Positions 30,679 to 40,019 of a DNA stretch of 64,000 nt are shown piece after piece. This DNA is from Streptomyces sp. DH41 (lineage in GTDB: Bacteria; Actinomycetota; Actinomycetes; Streptomycetales; Streptomycetaceae): assembly GCF_029813785.1 (NCBI RefSeq), contig NZ_JARVKY010000002.1, forward strand, positions 310,001 to 374,000, read 5' to 3'. Each line of letters opens with the position of its first letter. Position 1 is the first letter of the stretch. The notes below the pieces were generated by a model, which was given only the letters and a program-made list of their open reading frames with translations, did no database searches and was not told where the DNA came from. The position numbers and the translations under genes are program-made.

Positions 30679-32004
30679 TCAGATGTGCCCGTCCTCCAGC
30701 ATTTCGGTCACAAGCGCCGCGATCTGGGACCTCTCGGAGCGCGTCAGGGTGACGTGCGCGAAGAGCGGATGCCCCTTCAGCTTCTCGATGACGGCGACGA
30801 CTCCGTCGTACCGTCCCACCCGCAGATTGTCCCGCTGTGCCACGTCATGGGTGAGTACGACCCGTGAGTTGGCCCCGATCCGGGACAGCACGGTCAGCAG
30901 GACGTTCCGCTCGAGCGACTGGGCCTCGTCCACGATCACGAAGGCGTCGTGCAGCGAGCGTCCTCGGATGTGGGTGAGCGGCAGGACCTCCAGCATCCCG
31001 CGTGCGGTGACCTCCTCGATGACCTCCCGGCTGGTGACCGCCGACAGCGTGTCGAAGACCGCCTGCGCCCAGGGGCTCATCTTCTCGGCCTCGGAGCCCG
31101 GCAGATAGCCGAGCTCCTGCCCGCCCACCGCGTACAGCGGACGGAAGACCATCACCTTCTGGTGCTGCCGGCGCTCCAGCACGGCCTCGAGACCGGCGCA
31201 CAGCGCCAGCGCCGACTTGCCGGTGCCGGCCCGGCCGCCCATCGACACGATCCCTACGTCCGGGTCGAGGAGCAGGTCGAGCGCGATCCGCTGCTCGGCG
31301 CTGCGGCCCTTGATGCCGAACGCCTCCCGGTCGCCGCGCACCACGCGGACGCTGCCGTCGGGCGTGACCCGGCCGAGGGCCTTGCCGCGCTCCGACTGGA
31401 TGGTCAGACCCGTGTGCACGGGCAGGTCGGCGGCCTCGGGGACGTGGACCCGCCCTTCCTCGAAGAGGATGTCCACCTGCTCGCCGGGCAGCGTCAGTTC
31501 GGACATTCCGGTCCAGCCGGAGGCGTCCGTGATGGCGAGCTCGGCGCGGTACTCCTCGGCGAGCAGGCCGACGGACGACGCCTTGATCCGCAGCGGGAGG
31601 TCCTTGGACACGACGGTGACGTCGAATCCCTCCGCCTGCAGATTGCGGGCGACCGCGAGGATGCGGGAGTCGTTGTCCCCCAGGCGGTAGCCGGTGGGCA
31701 GCACGCTGGGGTCCGAGTGGTTGAGCTCGACACGCACGGTGCCGCCGAGATCCCCGATCGGAATGGGGGCGTCGAGGCGACCGTGCCGCACCCGGAACTC
31801 GTCGAGCAGGCGCAGGGCCTGCCGGGCGAAGTAGCCGAGCTCGGGATGGTGCCGTTTGGCCTCCAGCTCGGTCACCACGACGATGGGGAGCACGACCTCG
31901 TGCTCGTCGAAGCGGTTCAGAGCGTTCGGGTCGGCCAGCAGGACGCTGGTGTCGAGAACGTAGGTGCGCCTATCGGGCTTGTGGCGCTTTGTGCTGGTCA
32001 CCAC
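30679..32004 (-). CDS. PhoH-family ATPase with N-terminal PIN domain
   Basis: A 441-residue PhoH2-type protein. The PIN nuclease domain occupies about residues 13-140 ([15 protein letters not shown] with the first acidic residue; [10 protein letters not shown] with later ones). The PhoH ATPase occupies about 230-435, with Walker [12 protein letters not shown] and Walker [15 protein letters not shown]. PhoH2 proteins are RNA helicase-ribonucleases, in mycobacteria linked to a toxin-antitoxin pair. No obvious small antitoxin gene precedes it here. Confidence 0.92.
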   Translation of the reverse strand: MVTSTKRHKPDRRTYVLDTSVLLADPNALNRFDEHEVVLPIVVVTELEAKRHHPELGYFARQALRLLDEFRVRHGRLDAPIPIGDLGGTVRVELNHSDPSVLPTGYRLGDNDSRILAVARNLQAEGFDVTVVSKDLPLRIKASSVGLLAEEYRAELAITDASGWTGMSELTLPGEQVDILFEEGRVHVPEAADLPVHTGLTIQSERGKALGRVTPDGSVRVVRGDREAFGIKGRSAEQRIALDLLLDPDVGIVSMGGRAGTGKSALALCAGLEAVLERRQHQKVMVFRPLYAVGGQELGYLPGSEAEKMSPWAQAVFDTLSAVTSREVIEEVTARGMLEVLPLTHIRGRSLHDAFVIVDEAQSLERNVLLTVLSRIGANSRVVLTHDVAQRDNLRVGRYDGVVAVIEKLKGHPLFAHVTLTRSERSQIAALVTEMLEDGHI

Positions 32005-33302
32005 GGAAGGACGTACCCCCTCGGAAGAGGTCGGGGAGCGACGGAGTGGACGCTGGACCGGGAGGGCGGGAACGAACCGGCCGGTCGACGACCGCCATGC
32101 ACTGGCGCGGGCCGCGAACCGGCCCTCCGCCGCGTCTTCCGTGCCGTGACCGCACGGTGGAGCTGGTGCAAAGGGCCTCCCGGGCGGACGGCTCCGTGCC
32201 GTCCGCTGAGATACGACACCCGTGGTTCGGGCGTCGACCTGCTTGGCTTATGCCCTCGAACGAGCGCCGCCATGCCACGACACCGGACGACGCACCGGTG
32301 AACTCCTCATGACGGGCGTCCCGCCGGAAGGCCGGCGGGAGACCGCCGCGGACGGCTCCGGCGGGCGACCTCCGCGGTGAGACCGCTGCGGCGGGAGGGG
32401 CGGGCGGAGTGCGGGCCGGAGAAGGCAGAAAAAACGGGCCGGTCCGTGGGGGGGAGACGGACCGGCCCGAGGGGGGGTTTCCACCATAACCCTTTGTAAG
32501 TGATGCTGCGTGCATCGGCGTGCCACAACTACTCTCCGGAATCGCCCGGCGACGCCCGGATGGCCCCGGAGGCGCTCATTCCGCCCTGAATCATGGCCAG
32601 AACACAGCGGATTCACGGGTGATTCACAAGTGACTGACGTGGCCGAGGAGTCCAAAGGGTCACTCGGAGCGGATTCCAAGGGGCTCCGAGGTGCGCCGAC
32701 GCCTGCGCGGCGAACCGCCCCCGCTTCGCCCGACCGGGTGAACGCACCAACGAGCGCCCGCTTGACCAGGCACCGCGCAGCCCCCTCCACTGCGCGGTGC
32801 CACACGCGCAGCTTTGCTCACGCGAATTACCTGTGTTTGAACTTACGCGATGCGGCGTCCCTCTTTCGACGCGAGAAGGGCAACGATGAATAACGATGTG
32901 GACACCCCGTGAGGGTTGCAGGGTGATTCCGCACTCTCTCGCCAGGCGCGCGGAATTTGCGAAGGTGCGCCGCATACGCCCCACAGACGTGGGCCGCGAA
33001 CCGTCCGGCTCCCCTTCTGACGTCATCTCATGACGAAGACGGGGGATCACTCGGGGCGCGGCCTGCGCGCAGCGGCTCGAACGGCGCTTCTTGGCCAAGT
33101 CCGCCCGAACGGGCACACCGGTGGCCGACGTGGCCGACGCGATGCCCGGCGTCCACGCACCGGTACTGCCGACGGCCGAGCGGTCCGTCGGCCTGTGGCC
33201 CGACGGCGTCACCCGCGCGGACGTACGGACGGCCCTGTGGACGGGCGGCGGCCGGCCCTCCCCAGGGGGCCGGCCAGCGCCCGTCACTGGTCCGTCCCGC
33301 GA
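32005..33302. other. 1.3 kb stretch without a confident gene
   Basis: Frames are open on both strands but none looks like a family I know, and most have poor codon bias. Three things stand out: the strong leftward terminator at 32429-32469; an A/T-richer block (about 32810-32940) that looks promoter-like; and 33043-33290, where one rightward frame has gene-like G/C-rich third positions but lacks a proper start, possibly a gene remnant. Confidence 0.45.
32429..32505 (-). ncRNA. candidate small RNA ending in a C-loop terminator
   Basis: Read leftward, GATGC-ACGCA-GCATC is followed by GGGTT...AACCC and then a 13-bp perfect stem (32435-32447 with 32457-32469). That stem closes a loop with seven consecutive C and is followed by TTTTTT (32434-32429). 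No recognisable gene ends here, so a short independent transcript is suspected. The C-rich loop recalls the actinobacterial 6C RNA, but a second C-rich loop is not evident. Confidence 0.4.
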
Positions 33303-33653
33303 TTACCTGACCTGGAAGCCGAAAACGCGGCAGGTGTCGGCGCCGGTGAAGGGAGCCGACGTGTGGGGCTCGAGCACGTTGACCTCCCAGCCCTGACCCG
33401 TCGACCAGAAGATGACCACCTCGTTGTCACCCGAGTAGAAGGAGGTGACGTTGTCCAGGTTGAGGGTGACGCTGTCGGGGTCGTCCCAGCATCGGGTGTG
33501 CTCCGCGCCGTTCTCCAGGTACGTCAGCGCGACGTGGTCGTCGTTGGTGCCGCAATTGACCTCATCGGCGGCGAATGCGGGTGTTCCGGACAGTGCGGTA
33601 GTCAGCGCGACGGCCGTCAGGGCACCCAGGGCTAATCTGGACCGACTCTTCAT
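33303..33653 (-). CDS. small secreted protein, possibly beta/gamma-crystallin-like
   Basis: A 116-residue exported protein with a clear signal peptide (MKSRSRLALGALTAVALTTALS, cleavage near AFA-AD). The mature part of about 88 residues has three cysteines and a beta-rich, Asn/Asp-rich pattern (VTLNLDNVTSFYSGDNEVVIFW) that recalls small Streptomyces beta/gamma-crystallin-type proteins, but the match is weak. Function unknown. The ATG at 33653 follows AGAGGAA. Confidence 0.7.
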   Translation of the reverse strand: MKSRSRLALGALTAVALTTALSGTPAFAADEVNCGTNDDHVALTYLENGAEHTRCWDDPDSVTLNLDNVTSFYSGDNEVVIFWSTGQGWEVNVLEPHTSAPFTGADTCRVFGFQVR

Positions 33654-33751
33654 CTGCTGCGGTTCCTCTCCGACGTTGCTTCGAGGGGCGAGCTTCGACT
33701 GCATTCTCGATGGTCGGTGAGCAGATATTCAAGAGTTCAACCACCAAGTGG

Positions 33752-34543
33752 TTAGTGGTGCGGCTTGCGGGCGTCGAAGAGGTGGCGCGCACTGTGGGCG
33801 ACGAAGGGGCCCTCGGACTCGATGAGTTCGTGCAGGTCGCGCAGTCGGTCCCGGTACCTCTCGACGGTGAAGCCGGGGACCATCCACACCACCTTGCGCA
33901 GAAAGTGGACGACGGCGCCGATGTCGTGGAACTCCATCCGCAGCCGTTCCGCCCGCAGGTCGACGATCTCCAGCCCGGCGGCCTCGGCGTCGGCGCGCTC
34001 ACGGTCGGGGTGACGGTGGTTCCGCCCCTCCTCCGGCTGTGGCCCGAGGAAGTACTCGATGAGCTCGAAGACGCTGCCGGGACCGACGTGCTGGGCGAAG
34101 TACGTGCCGCCGGGCGCGAGCACCCGGGTGATCTCGGCCCAGTGCGGCTCGACGGGATGCCGGCTCACGACCAGGTCGAAGGCTCCGTCCGCGAAGGGAA
34201 GGGGCGCGTCGTCGGGCGAGGCGACCACGGGTACGCCGCGTGGACGGAGCAGGGCGGTGGCCTTGGCGACGTTGGGCGCCCAGCCCTCGGTGGCCACGAC
34301 GAGCGGGGGACGGTGAGGGGCGGCGGTTGCGAGGGCGTGGTCCAGGACCTCCCCGCCCCCGGTCTGCACCTCCAGTACGGCGGTGGCCGCGGTCAGCCGC
34401 GCGGACATGGACCGCGCGTACCCCCAGGAGGGCCGGGCTTCGGTGGCCCGCCCCTCGAACCAGGAGAAGTCCCACCCCGCGGTGGGCACGGAGGCGCCTT
34501 CGGCCACGAGGTCGTCGAAGGTACGGGCATGGGTCTGAGCCAT
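33752..34543 (-). CDS. class I SAM-dependent methyltransferase
   Basis: A 263-residue methyltransferase. The SAM-binding loop is AVLEVQTGGGEVLD, followed by VVATEGWAPNVAKA, the acidic strand end FDLVVSRHPVEPHW, and RVLAPGGTYFAQHV. Members of this subgroup in actinobacteria methylate small molecules or tRNA; the target is unknown. The ATG at 34543 fits the family; an upstream Pro/Arg-rich extension is rejected. Confidence 0.85.
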   Translation of the reverse strand: MAQTHARTFDDLVAEGASVPTAGWDFSWFEGRATEARPSWGYARSMSARLTAATAVLEVQTGGGEVLDHALATAAPHRPPLVVATEGWAPNVAKATALLRPRGVPVVASPDDAPLPFADGAFDLVVSRHPVEPHWAEITRVLAPGGTYFAQHVGPGSVFELIEYFLGPQPEEGRNHRHPDRERADAEAAGLEIVDLRAERLRMEFHDIGAVVHFLRKVVWMVPGFTVERYRDRLRDLHELIESEGPFVAHSARHLFDARKPHH

Positions 34544-34610
34544 GGGGGTGCGTCCGATCGGCAGTGGTGACGGCAGGGCCGGGCAGGAGGGGCGGCGGGG
34601 TGGGCGGCGC

Positions 34611-35483
34611 CTAGTCCACCAGGGCCCGGACCTGCTCGGCGGCGAACCGGACGAATCCCTCCGGGTCGGGCTCGTCACCGGTCGGCTGGAGGATCACGGT
34701 GTCGGCCCCGGCCTCGGCCAGCGCCCGCACGGCCTTGGCGACGGCCCCCGCGTCCCCGGCGACACCGAGGTCCGGCACCGATCCGACGCCTTCGGCGACC
34801 AGCTCGGCCCGCAACCGCTCACCGGCGCTGGGCCCGGTGGCGGCAAGCAGGTACACGACGACCTTGTGCGGCTCCGTCCGCCCGGCCGCCGCGCGTCCTT
34901 CGTCGATGAGCCGCCGGGCCCGGCGCACCCCGTCGGGCGGGGTGTTCGCGGTGAGGACGGTCCCGTCGGCGGCCTCACCGGCGAGCCGCAGCGAACGGGG
35001 TCCGGTGGCGCCGGCGAGCACCTCGACGCCCTGGCCGGGCGGCCAGTCGAGCGCGACGTCGTCGAGCCGGACGTAGCGTCCCTCGGTCGTCACCCGCTCC
35101 CCACGCAGCAGCGCCCGCAGCGCCAGGAGGTGTTCACGCAGGAGAGTGACGGGCGACTCGGCCCGCGCCCCGACCTGCCCCATCCAGTCCTGCACCCCGT
35201 GCCCGACCCCGAGGACCGGGCGGCCGGGGAACATCCGGTGGAGTGTGGCGGCCTCCATCGCGGTGACGGCCACGTTCCGCAACGGCACGGGCAGCAGCCC
35301 GACCCCGACCCGCACCCTCTCGGTCCACGCCAGCGCGGCCGCGGCCGTGGAGATGCCGCCCTCGCGGAAGCAGTCCTCCCACAGCCACAGCTCCTCCAGC
35401 CCGGCCTCATCGGCTGCCCGCGCGACGGCACGCAGCCGCTCGGGGGCGAGCTGGGGACGGAATACGGCACCGAGTCCAGTCAT
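34611..35483 (-). CDS. LLM-class F420-dependent oxidoreductase
   Basis: A 290-residue TIM-barrel enzyme of the luciferase-like monooxygenase family, in the actinobacterial F420-binding group. Seen are RAADEAGLEELWLWED, VRVGVGLLPVPLRNVAVTAMEAATL and GRPVLGVGHGVQDWMGQVG. It probably reduces or oxidises a small organic substrate with cofactor F420. The ATG has AGGAAG 5 bases upstream. It lies just before the methyltransferase gene in the same direction. Confidence 0.87.
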   Translation of the reverse strand: MTGLGAVFRPQLAPERLRAVARAADEAGLEELWLWEDCFREGGISTAAAALAWTERVRVGVGLLPVPLRNVAVTAMEAATLHRMFPGRPVLGVGHGVQDWMGQVGARAESPVTLLREHLLALRALLRGERVTTEGRYVRLDDVALDWPPGQGVEVLAGATGPRSLRLAGEAADGTVLTANTPPDGVRRARRLIDEGRAAAGRTEPHKVVVYLLAATGPSAGERLRAELVAEGVGSVPDLGVAGDAGAVAKAVRALAEAGADTVILQPTGDEPDPEGFVRFAAEQVRALVD

Positions 35484-35603
35484 GGGATCTTCCTACCTCC
35501 GCCCCGGCCGCCGGACAACAGCATTACGCGTCGGTACCCGTGTCGGGGCCGGTCCCGGACGGATACGTTCGGCGGGACAGCGTGCTGACGGAGGGGTATC
35601 GGT

Positions 35604-36005
35604 ATGAGGCGGCGCCGGCGGGACGGTACGGGCGCGTTGGTGGTGGAGGGGGCGGCCGGCGCTGGTGCTGTCCGCGTTCCGCTGGAGATCGCGGCTTCCT
35701 ACCGCGCGCGGACCAGGGGGCTGCTGGGGCGGGATTCCGTCGAGGGGGCGATCCTCCTGTCTCCCGCCAACAGCGTGCACACCTTCCGGATGCGGATACC
35801 CATCGACGTGGCGTACCTCGACCGGCGGCTCACCGTCATCGCCGTGCGCACCATGCGGCCTGGCAGGCTGGGGCTGCCCCGGTTGCGTTCCCGGCACGTG
35901 CTGGAGGCGGAGGCCGGAGCGATGAGCGGATGGGGCGTGCGGGCGGGAGCGCGGGTCGAGGTCGTGGAGGACCAGGCCTTTCTGCTCAACTCTGATCGCC
36001 TTTGA
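35604..36005 (+). CDS. DUF192 protein
   Basis: A 133-residue protein with the DUF192 pattern: ARTRGLLGRDSVEGAILLSPANSVHTFRMRIPIDVAYLDRRLTV, in which H-T-F-x-M-x-x-P-I-D is the family hallmark. Function is unknown; archaeal relatives are small beta-barrel proteins. GGAGGGG lies 9 bases before the ATG. It converges on the carotenoid oxygenase gene. Confidence 0.85.
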   Translation: MRRRRRDGTGALVVEGAAGAGAVRVPLEIAASYRARTRGLLGRDSVEGAILLSPANSVHTFRMRIPIDVAYLDRRLTVIAVRTMRPGRLGLPRLRSRHVLEAEAGAMSGWGVRAGARVEVVEDQAFLLNSDRL

Positions 36006-36085
36006 CCGGAGCGGCCGGTGTGAACGGGCCGTGCGCGACGACCTCCAGCGCCTCACGCGGCTGCTGGGCTGAGGTTCGGTTACGG

Positions 36086-37468
36086 CTACGCGCCGATCTC
36101 GTTGTCGGAGACCCAGTTGCCATGGAATCCGAAGGGGACGCGTCGCGGCAGGTGGACGCGCGCGAGTGGGGCGGTGGTGACGTCGGCGGCGTCGAGCACG
36201 ACCAGTTCGCTGCGATCGGTGTTGCCGTCGTGGACGACCGAGAGGATCCAGCCGTCGTCCTCGGCCTCAGCCCCCGGGCGCGCCACGAACGCCGGTTCCT
36301 GTGTCACTCGCCCGCCGCCGAAGTGGTGCGTCGAGGCCTCGCCCGTCGTGGTGTCGAGCTTGATCAGCGGTCCGGGCTCGAAGCTGCCGCCGCGGTCGCG
36401 GTCGACGTCGTCGGACAGGCGCAGGCTCTCGGGGCCGACTCCCCCGAACCAGCCGTAGCGGTGGGAGCGCCCGGCCCAGTCCTGGTTGATCCGGGGCCAT
36501 TCGACACCGCGGTCGGACATGATCTGTTCGGAGACGGTGCCCCGGTGCGGGGCGATGGTCCACCGGGCGAGGGCGGGCAGGCCGTCGGCAGGGCCGCGGA
36601 GGAAGTCGCGGAAGACCGTGTCGTAGCGGACGACGTCCATGACGATCGAGCCGTCCGGGCGGTCGTAGGCGTTCAGGACATGGAACACGTAGCAGCGCGG
36701 CGCGTCGAACCACCTGACCTGATCCGCCGTGCCGCCGCGCGGCAGGACTCCCACCCGCGACGGGTGCTCGTCGTTCCAGCGCATCGGCAGCGCGTCGCCG
36801 ATCTGCGGTGCGCCCGCCGCCAGTCGGCCCGCGGCCTCCATCGACAGGGTGACCGGAAGGTCCAGCACCACCACCCGGGTGGCGGTCATCGCCATGTCGT
36901 GGACCATCGGCACGCCGGATACGGGCAGTTCGGCGGTGTGTACCGCCTTCCCGGTGGCATCCAGGACGTCGTAGCGGAGTTGTTCCGCCCCGGGGCCGAT
37001 CAGGTAGCTGATGGAGTGCATCTCACCGGTGACCGGGTCGATCTTCGGGTGCGCGGTGAAACCGGCGCTCAGCGCCCCGTCGGAGTCCCAGGTCGACATC
37101 CGGTTCAGGTCGGAGGTGATCGTCACCGGTGCTCCGCCGCCCTCGACGAGCGCGAGGAGACGGCCGCCCTGGGCCAGGACGTTGGTGTTGGGCGAGTCCT
37201 CGGGGACGTCGCCCCGGACGAACCGGTTGCGGTACCACTCGGCGCGTCCGTCACACAGGCGGACACCGTGCACCATGCCCTGGCCGACGAACCAGTGGTG
37301 GCCGACGCCGGTTTCGTCCGTCCCCGTGGGGTTGGGTCCGATCCTCAGGTAGCGGCCGTTCAGCTCGGCCGGCAGGGTCCCGGTCACCGGCAGGTCGTCG
37401 ACACTCAACTCGTCGGACACGGGGGCGAAGTTGCCCTCCAGATAGGGATTGCGGATCGCCTCGGCCAT
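36086..37468 (-). CDS. carotenoid cleavage oxygenase (RPE65/lignostilbene dioxygenase family)
   Basis: A 460-residue beta-propeller oxygenase. The four iron-ligand histidines are apparent: H140 (TAHPKID), H190 (MVHDMAMT), H263 (VFHVLNAYD) and H449 (GFHGNW). Second-shell motifs include RIGPNP, near the start, and EWPRINQDWAGRSHRYGW. Such enzymes cleave carotenoids or stilbenes with oxygen. No carotenoid biosynthesis genes are nearby. It is divergent from a PadR regulator, which suggests control by an aromatic or apocarotenoid ligand. Confidence 0.9.
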   Translation of the reverse strand: MAEAIRNPYLEGNFAPVSDELSVDDLPVTGTLPAELNGRYLRIGPNPTGTDETGVGHHWFVGQGMVHGVRLCDGRAEWYRNRFVRGDVPEDSPNTNVLAQGGRLLALVEGGGAPVTITSDLNRMSTWDSDGALSAGFTAHPKIDPVTGEMHSISYLIGPGAEQLRYDVLDATGKAVHTAELPVSGVPMVHDMAMTATRVVVLDLPVTLSMEAAGRLAAGAPQIGDALPMRWNDEHPSRVGVLPRGGTADQVRWFDAPRCYVFHVLNAYDRPDGSIVMDVVRYDTVFRDFLRGPADGLPALARWTIAPHRGTVSEQIMSDRGVEWPRINQDWAGRSHRYGWFGGVGPESLRLSDDVDRDRGGSFEPGPLIKLDTTTGEASTHHFGGGRVTQEPAFVARPGAEAEDDGWILSVVHDGNTDRSELVVLDAADVTTAPLARVHLPRRVPFGFHGNWVSDNEIGA

Positions 37469-37475
37469 CGTTGAC

Positions 37476-37530
37476 TCCGATCATCGGATTGGAACGTGCA
37501 GCCTGTACTGTTCCGATACTCCGACTTCGA
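37476..37530. promoter_or_regulatory. candidate PadR operator between the oxygenase and its regulator
   Basis: The palindrome TCCGATCATCGGA (37476-37488) is followed by GGAAC...GTTCC and further TCCGA copies within the 111-base divergent gap. A PadR regulator encoded alongside is the natural candidate ligand. Confidence 0.45.
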
Positions 37531-37579
37531 AATCCGGCGTGCAACGCCGAGGTTCAGACCGTCCAGACCGGGAGATGTC

Positions 37580-38176
37580 ATGCCAACGCTCTCCGCGAGC
37601 GCCTATGTCGTGCTCGGCCTTCTCGAGCAGCAGGGCGCCACCACTCCGTACGCTCTCGACCGCGAGATCCAGCAGAGCGTCGGGAACTTCTGGTCCTTTC
37701 CCCGGTCCCAGATCTACGCGGAGGCCGCCCGGCTCGTACGTCGCGGGCTCGTCGTCGAGGAGCGGGAGAGCACCGGACGTCGGCGGCGGACCCTGTCGCT
37801 GACCCAGGCCGGACGGGACACGCTCGCCGAGTGGCTCACCGGGGCGGCCGGGCACGACACGGACATCCGCGACGAGGGCCTGCTGCGGCTCTACTTCCAG
37901 CAGGACGCGTCGTCCGGCGCGGAGCGGGTGCGTCAGCTCGCCGTGGAACAGCGGGACGCCCACCGCCGCAAGCTCGCCGAGTACGAGACGATCCTCGCGT
38001 CGGTGCCCGCCCCGAGCGGGGCCGCACTGGACACTGCCGGGCCCGGTTCGAGGTTCGAACCCACGCAGGCCGCCGTCCTGGCGTTCGGGCTGCGGTTCGA
38101 GGAGTTGGCCGTCGCCTTCTGGACCGAGGTCGCCGAGCGCGGCGCGAGCGTGGTGGATCCCCGCCCGCGGGAATGA
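37580..38176 (+). CDS. PadR-family transcriptional regulator
   Basis: A 198-residue PadR protein: winged helix MPTLSASAYVVLGLLEQQGATTPYALDREIQ, with SFPRSQIYAEAARLVRRGLV as the recognition region and the wing at STGRRRRTLSLTQAGRDTL, then C-terminal dimerisation helices. GGAGATG lies 10 bases before the ATG. It is transcribed away from the carotenoid oxygenase, whose gene it probably represses. Confidence 0.88.
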   Translation: MPTLSASAYVVLGLLEQQGATTPYALDREIQQSVGNFWSFPRSQIYAEAARLVRRGLVVEERESTGRRRRTLSLTQAGRDTLAEWLTGAAGHDTDIRDEGLLRLYFQQDASSGAERVRQLAVEQRDAHRRKLAEYETILASVPAPSGAALDTAGPGSRFEPTQAAVLAFGLRFEELAVAFWTEVAERGASVVDPRPRE

Positions 38177-38191
38177 TCCGCCCTGCCGGAG

Positions 38192-38782
38192 TCAGGACGA
38201 CACGATGTGCAGGAGCGCCGTACCGTCCGTCCCGGTCGTCGCCTGGATCACTACGCTGCCGGGCTGAGCGCTGGGGCGGGTGCCGGACAGGCCGCCGCAG
38301 GAGTTGCCGCCGCCGTTCTCCCGGAGGACGGTGAGACAGCCCTGCCCCGGGCCGCTCGCGCCGCCCTCGGTCCGGCCGCCGCCCGACTTCACCGCGTACT
38401 CGATCCTGTCCGGGCCGACCTCGGTCACGGACAGCGTCGCCGGACCGCCAGGGCCCTGGAAGCGGACGGTCACGGGCCTGGACACCGTGATCTCGCAGTT
38501 GCCGTCGGCGCAGGCACGGGGGTCGTGGCCGTCCGCCGCGGATACGGACGGCGCCGGTTCCTCGGCGGCCGACTGCGTGGCCGGCGGCCGGGATGTCGTC
38601 GGCCGCTCCGGGGACGACGACGACGGCGGCGGCGCCGCGTCCGTCTGGTCCGGGCCGTCGCAGGCTGCCACCGCGAGCACGGCCGGCGCGGTCAGCGCCG
38701 TGAGCACCGCGAGGGTCGCCGCTCGTCCGCGGGCGCGCCTTCGCGTCCCTACGGGATCCTCTTGCTCCTCCTGCTCCGCCAT
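38192..38782 (-). CDS. putative lipoprotein of unknown function
   Basis: A 196-residue protein. After a charged start it has a hydrophobic segment ending in a lipobox (VLAVAACDG), a Ser/Thr/Pro-rich linker, and a beta-rich outer domain of about 110 residues with four cysteines. It follows the OmpA-like gene in the same direction by 7 bases, so it may close the pilus operon. No family is recognised. Confidence 0.7.
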   Translation of the reverse strand: MAEQEEQEDPVGTRRRARGRAATLAVLTALTAPAVLAVAACDGPDQTDAAPPPSSSSPERPTTSRPPATQSAAEEPAPSVSAADGHDPRACADGNCEITVSRPVTVRFQGPGGPATLSVTEVGPDRIEYAVKSGGGRTEGGASGPGQGCLTVLRENGGGNSCGGLSGTRPSAQPGSVVIQATTGTDGTALLHIVSS

Positions 38783-38789
38783 CGGCCGG

Positions 38790-39401
38790 TCAGGCCTCCG
38801 AGCGCGGGAAGGAGACCTCGACCCTGCGGTTCTTCTTACGGCCGGCCTCCGTCGAATTGTCGGCGATGGGGTAGTCCTCACCGTAGCCGCGGACCTCGTA
38901 GGTGATCGCGGAGTCGTTCAGGGTCTGGACCAGGACCTCCTGTACGGCGTTGGCGCGCTTCTTCGAGAGCACGTCGCCGTGGGCGGAGGAGCCGAGGTTG
39001 TCGGTGAAGCCGAAGACACGGACCCTGGTGGCGTTCTGGGTCCTGATCTCCTCCGCGATCCCCGCGATACGGGACTTCGCCTCGGAGCCGAGCTTGGCAC
39101 TGTCCTTGCCGAACAGCACCTCGGCCTGGAGCGCGAGCGTCACGCTGGTGTTGGTGTCCTCGCGGCGTTCGTCACCGCTCTGCTCCTCCACGACCGACTT
39201 GATGTCCAGCACCTTCGCCTGCGCGAGCGTGGCACCGTCCGGGATCTTCAGGTCCGGGTCGTTGGAGTCCACCTCTACGGGGGCGGAGGCGGAGGGTTCG
39301 GTGCCCGGGGGGTCGTCGGCGGCGTTGGCCGACGTGCCAGCGACGCTCGTAGCGATGAGTACGGACGCCGTCAGCAGCACAGTCAGACGGGTTTGGCTCA
39401 T
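38790..39401 (-). CDS. OmpA-family peptidoglycan-binding protein
   Basis: A 203-residue exported protein with signal peptide MSQTRLTVLLTASVLIATSVAG and an OmpA C-terminal-like domain (ALQAEVLFGKDSAKLGSEAKSRI, VFGFTDNLGSSAHGDVLSKKRANAV, GYGEDYPIADNSTEAGRKKNRRVE). The TDN...LS..RA.AV and N..GR..NRRVE pattern binds peptidoglycan. It is the next gene after a lipoprotein at the end of the Tad gene set and may anchor the pilus machinery to the wall. Confidence 0.87.
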   Translation of the reverse strand: MSQTRLTVLLTASVLIATSVAGTSANAADDPPGTEPSASAPVEVDSNDPDLKIPDGATLAQAKVLDIKSVVEEQSGDERREDTNTSVTLALQAEVLFGKDSAKLGSEAKSRIAGIAEEIRTQNATRVRVFGFTDNLGSSAHGDVLSKKRANAVQEVLVQTLNDSAITYEVRGYGEDYPIADNSTEAGRKKNRRVEVSFPRSEA

Positions 39402-39409
39402 TGGTGGCC

Positions 39410-39985
39410 TCACCCTGAAATCTCAATGGGAGCGGCTGCGAAAGTAGGAAGCTGGAAAGTGACCTCACCTGTATCTGCGGGGGGCGCCGGAAACTGCATG
39501 AAGACGGGGATGGCTGCGCCCGGCTTGATGCGCGGCATGTCCGTGGTCGTCAGTGGGCGGCCGTCGGTATCGCGCAGTACGTAGTAGCGCTTCTTTTTGG
39601 CGGGGTCCACGAGCGTTGCACCGCCCAGTGACCCGCCGTGTCGCATGATCTCTGTTTCGTTGCCCCTGGTCTGAATCGGAACACGGGCTGCCTCAGCGCC
39701 ATCGTTCTTGATCTCACCGCTCACGGTGACGAATCCGCCTGCGTCTCGTGCCGCGGAGTCAATCGTCAGAACCAGGCCGTCTTCACCCTTGAGCTCAGCC
39801 AAGGGTGAGTCCGTGCCCTGCTGCGCGCTCGCATCCGAATTGCCGCCCGGCGCGGCGGACGCCGACGCCTTTGGCTTCTCGTCATCGTTACCGCCGCTAC
39901 TGCAGCCGACCACACCGAGTGCTAGCCCAACAACGGTCAGCGTGACCATTCCTCTGCGGGCCTTCGTTGTGAACCGCATGCTCAT
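39410..39985 (-). CDS. putative lipoprotein linked to the Tad locus
   Basis: A 191-residue lipoprotein with lipobox LGVVGCSS after a basic helix, a Ser/Ala-rich linker, and a beta-sandwich-like domain (VLTIDSAARDAGGFVTVSGEIKNDG) resembling DUF4352-type extracellular domains. The ATG follows GGAAGCGGAG. It lies 34 bases after the TadG-like gene and 8 bases before the OmpA-like start. Its third codon positions are less G/C-rich than in flanking genes. Confidence 0.7.
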   Translation of the reverse strand: MSMRFTTKARRGMVTLTVVGLALGVVGCSSGGNDDEKPKASASAAPGGNSDASAQQGTDSPLAELKGEDGLVLTIDSAARDAGGFVTVSGEIKNDGAEAARVPIQTRGNETEIMRHGGSLGGATLVDPAKKKRYYVLRDTDGRPLTTTDMPRIKPGAAIPVFMQFPAPPADTGEVTFQLPTFAAAPIEISG

Positions 39986-40019
39986 GACTCCGCTTCCTTC
40001 ATCACTCGTCGCTCGCCTT

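Noticed and set aside
32510..33287. Open frames on both strands in the long intergenic region
   Set aside because: They lack consistent codon bias, ribosome sites and recognisable family motifs.
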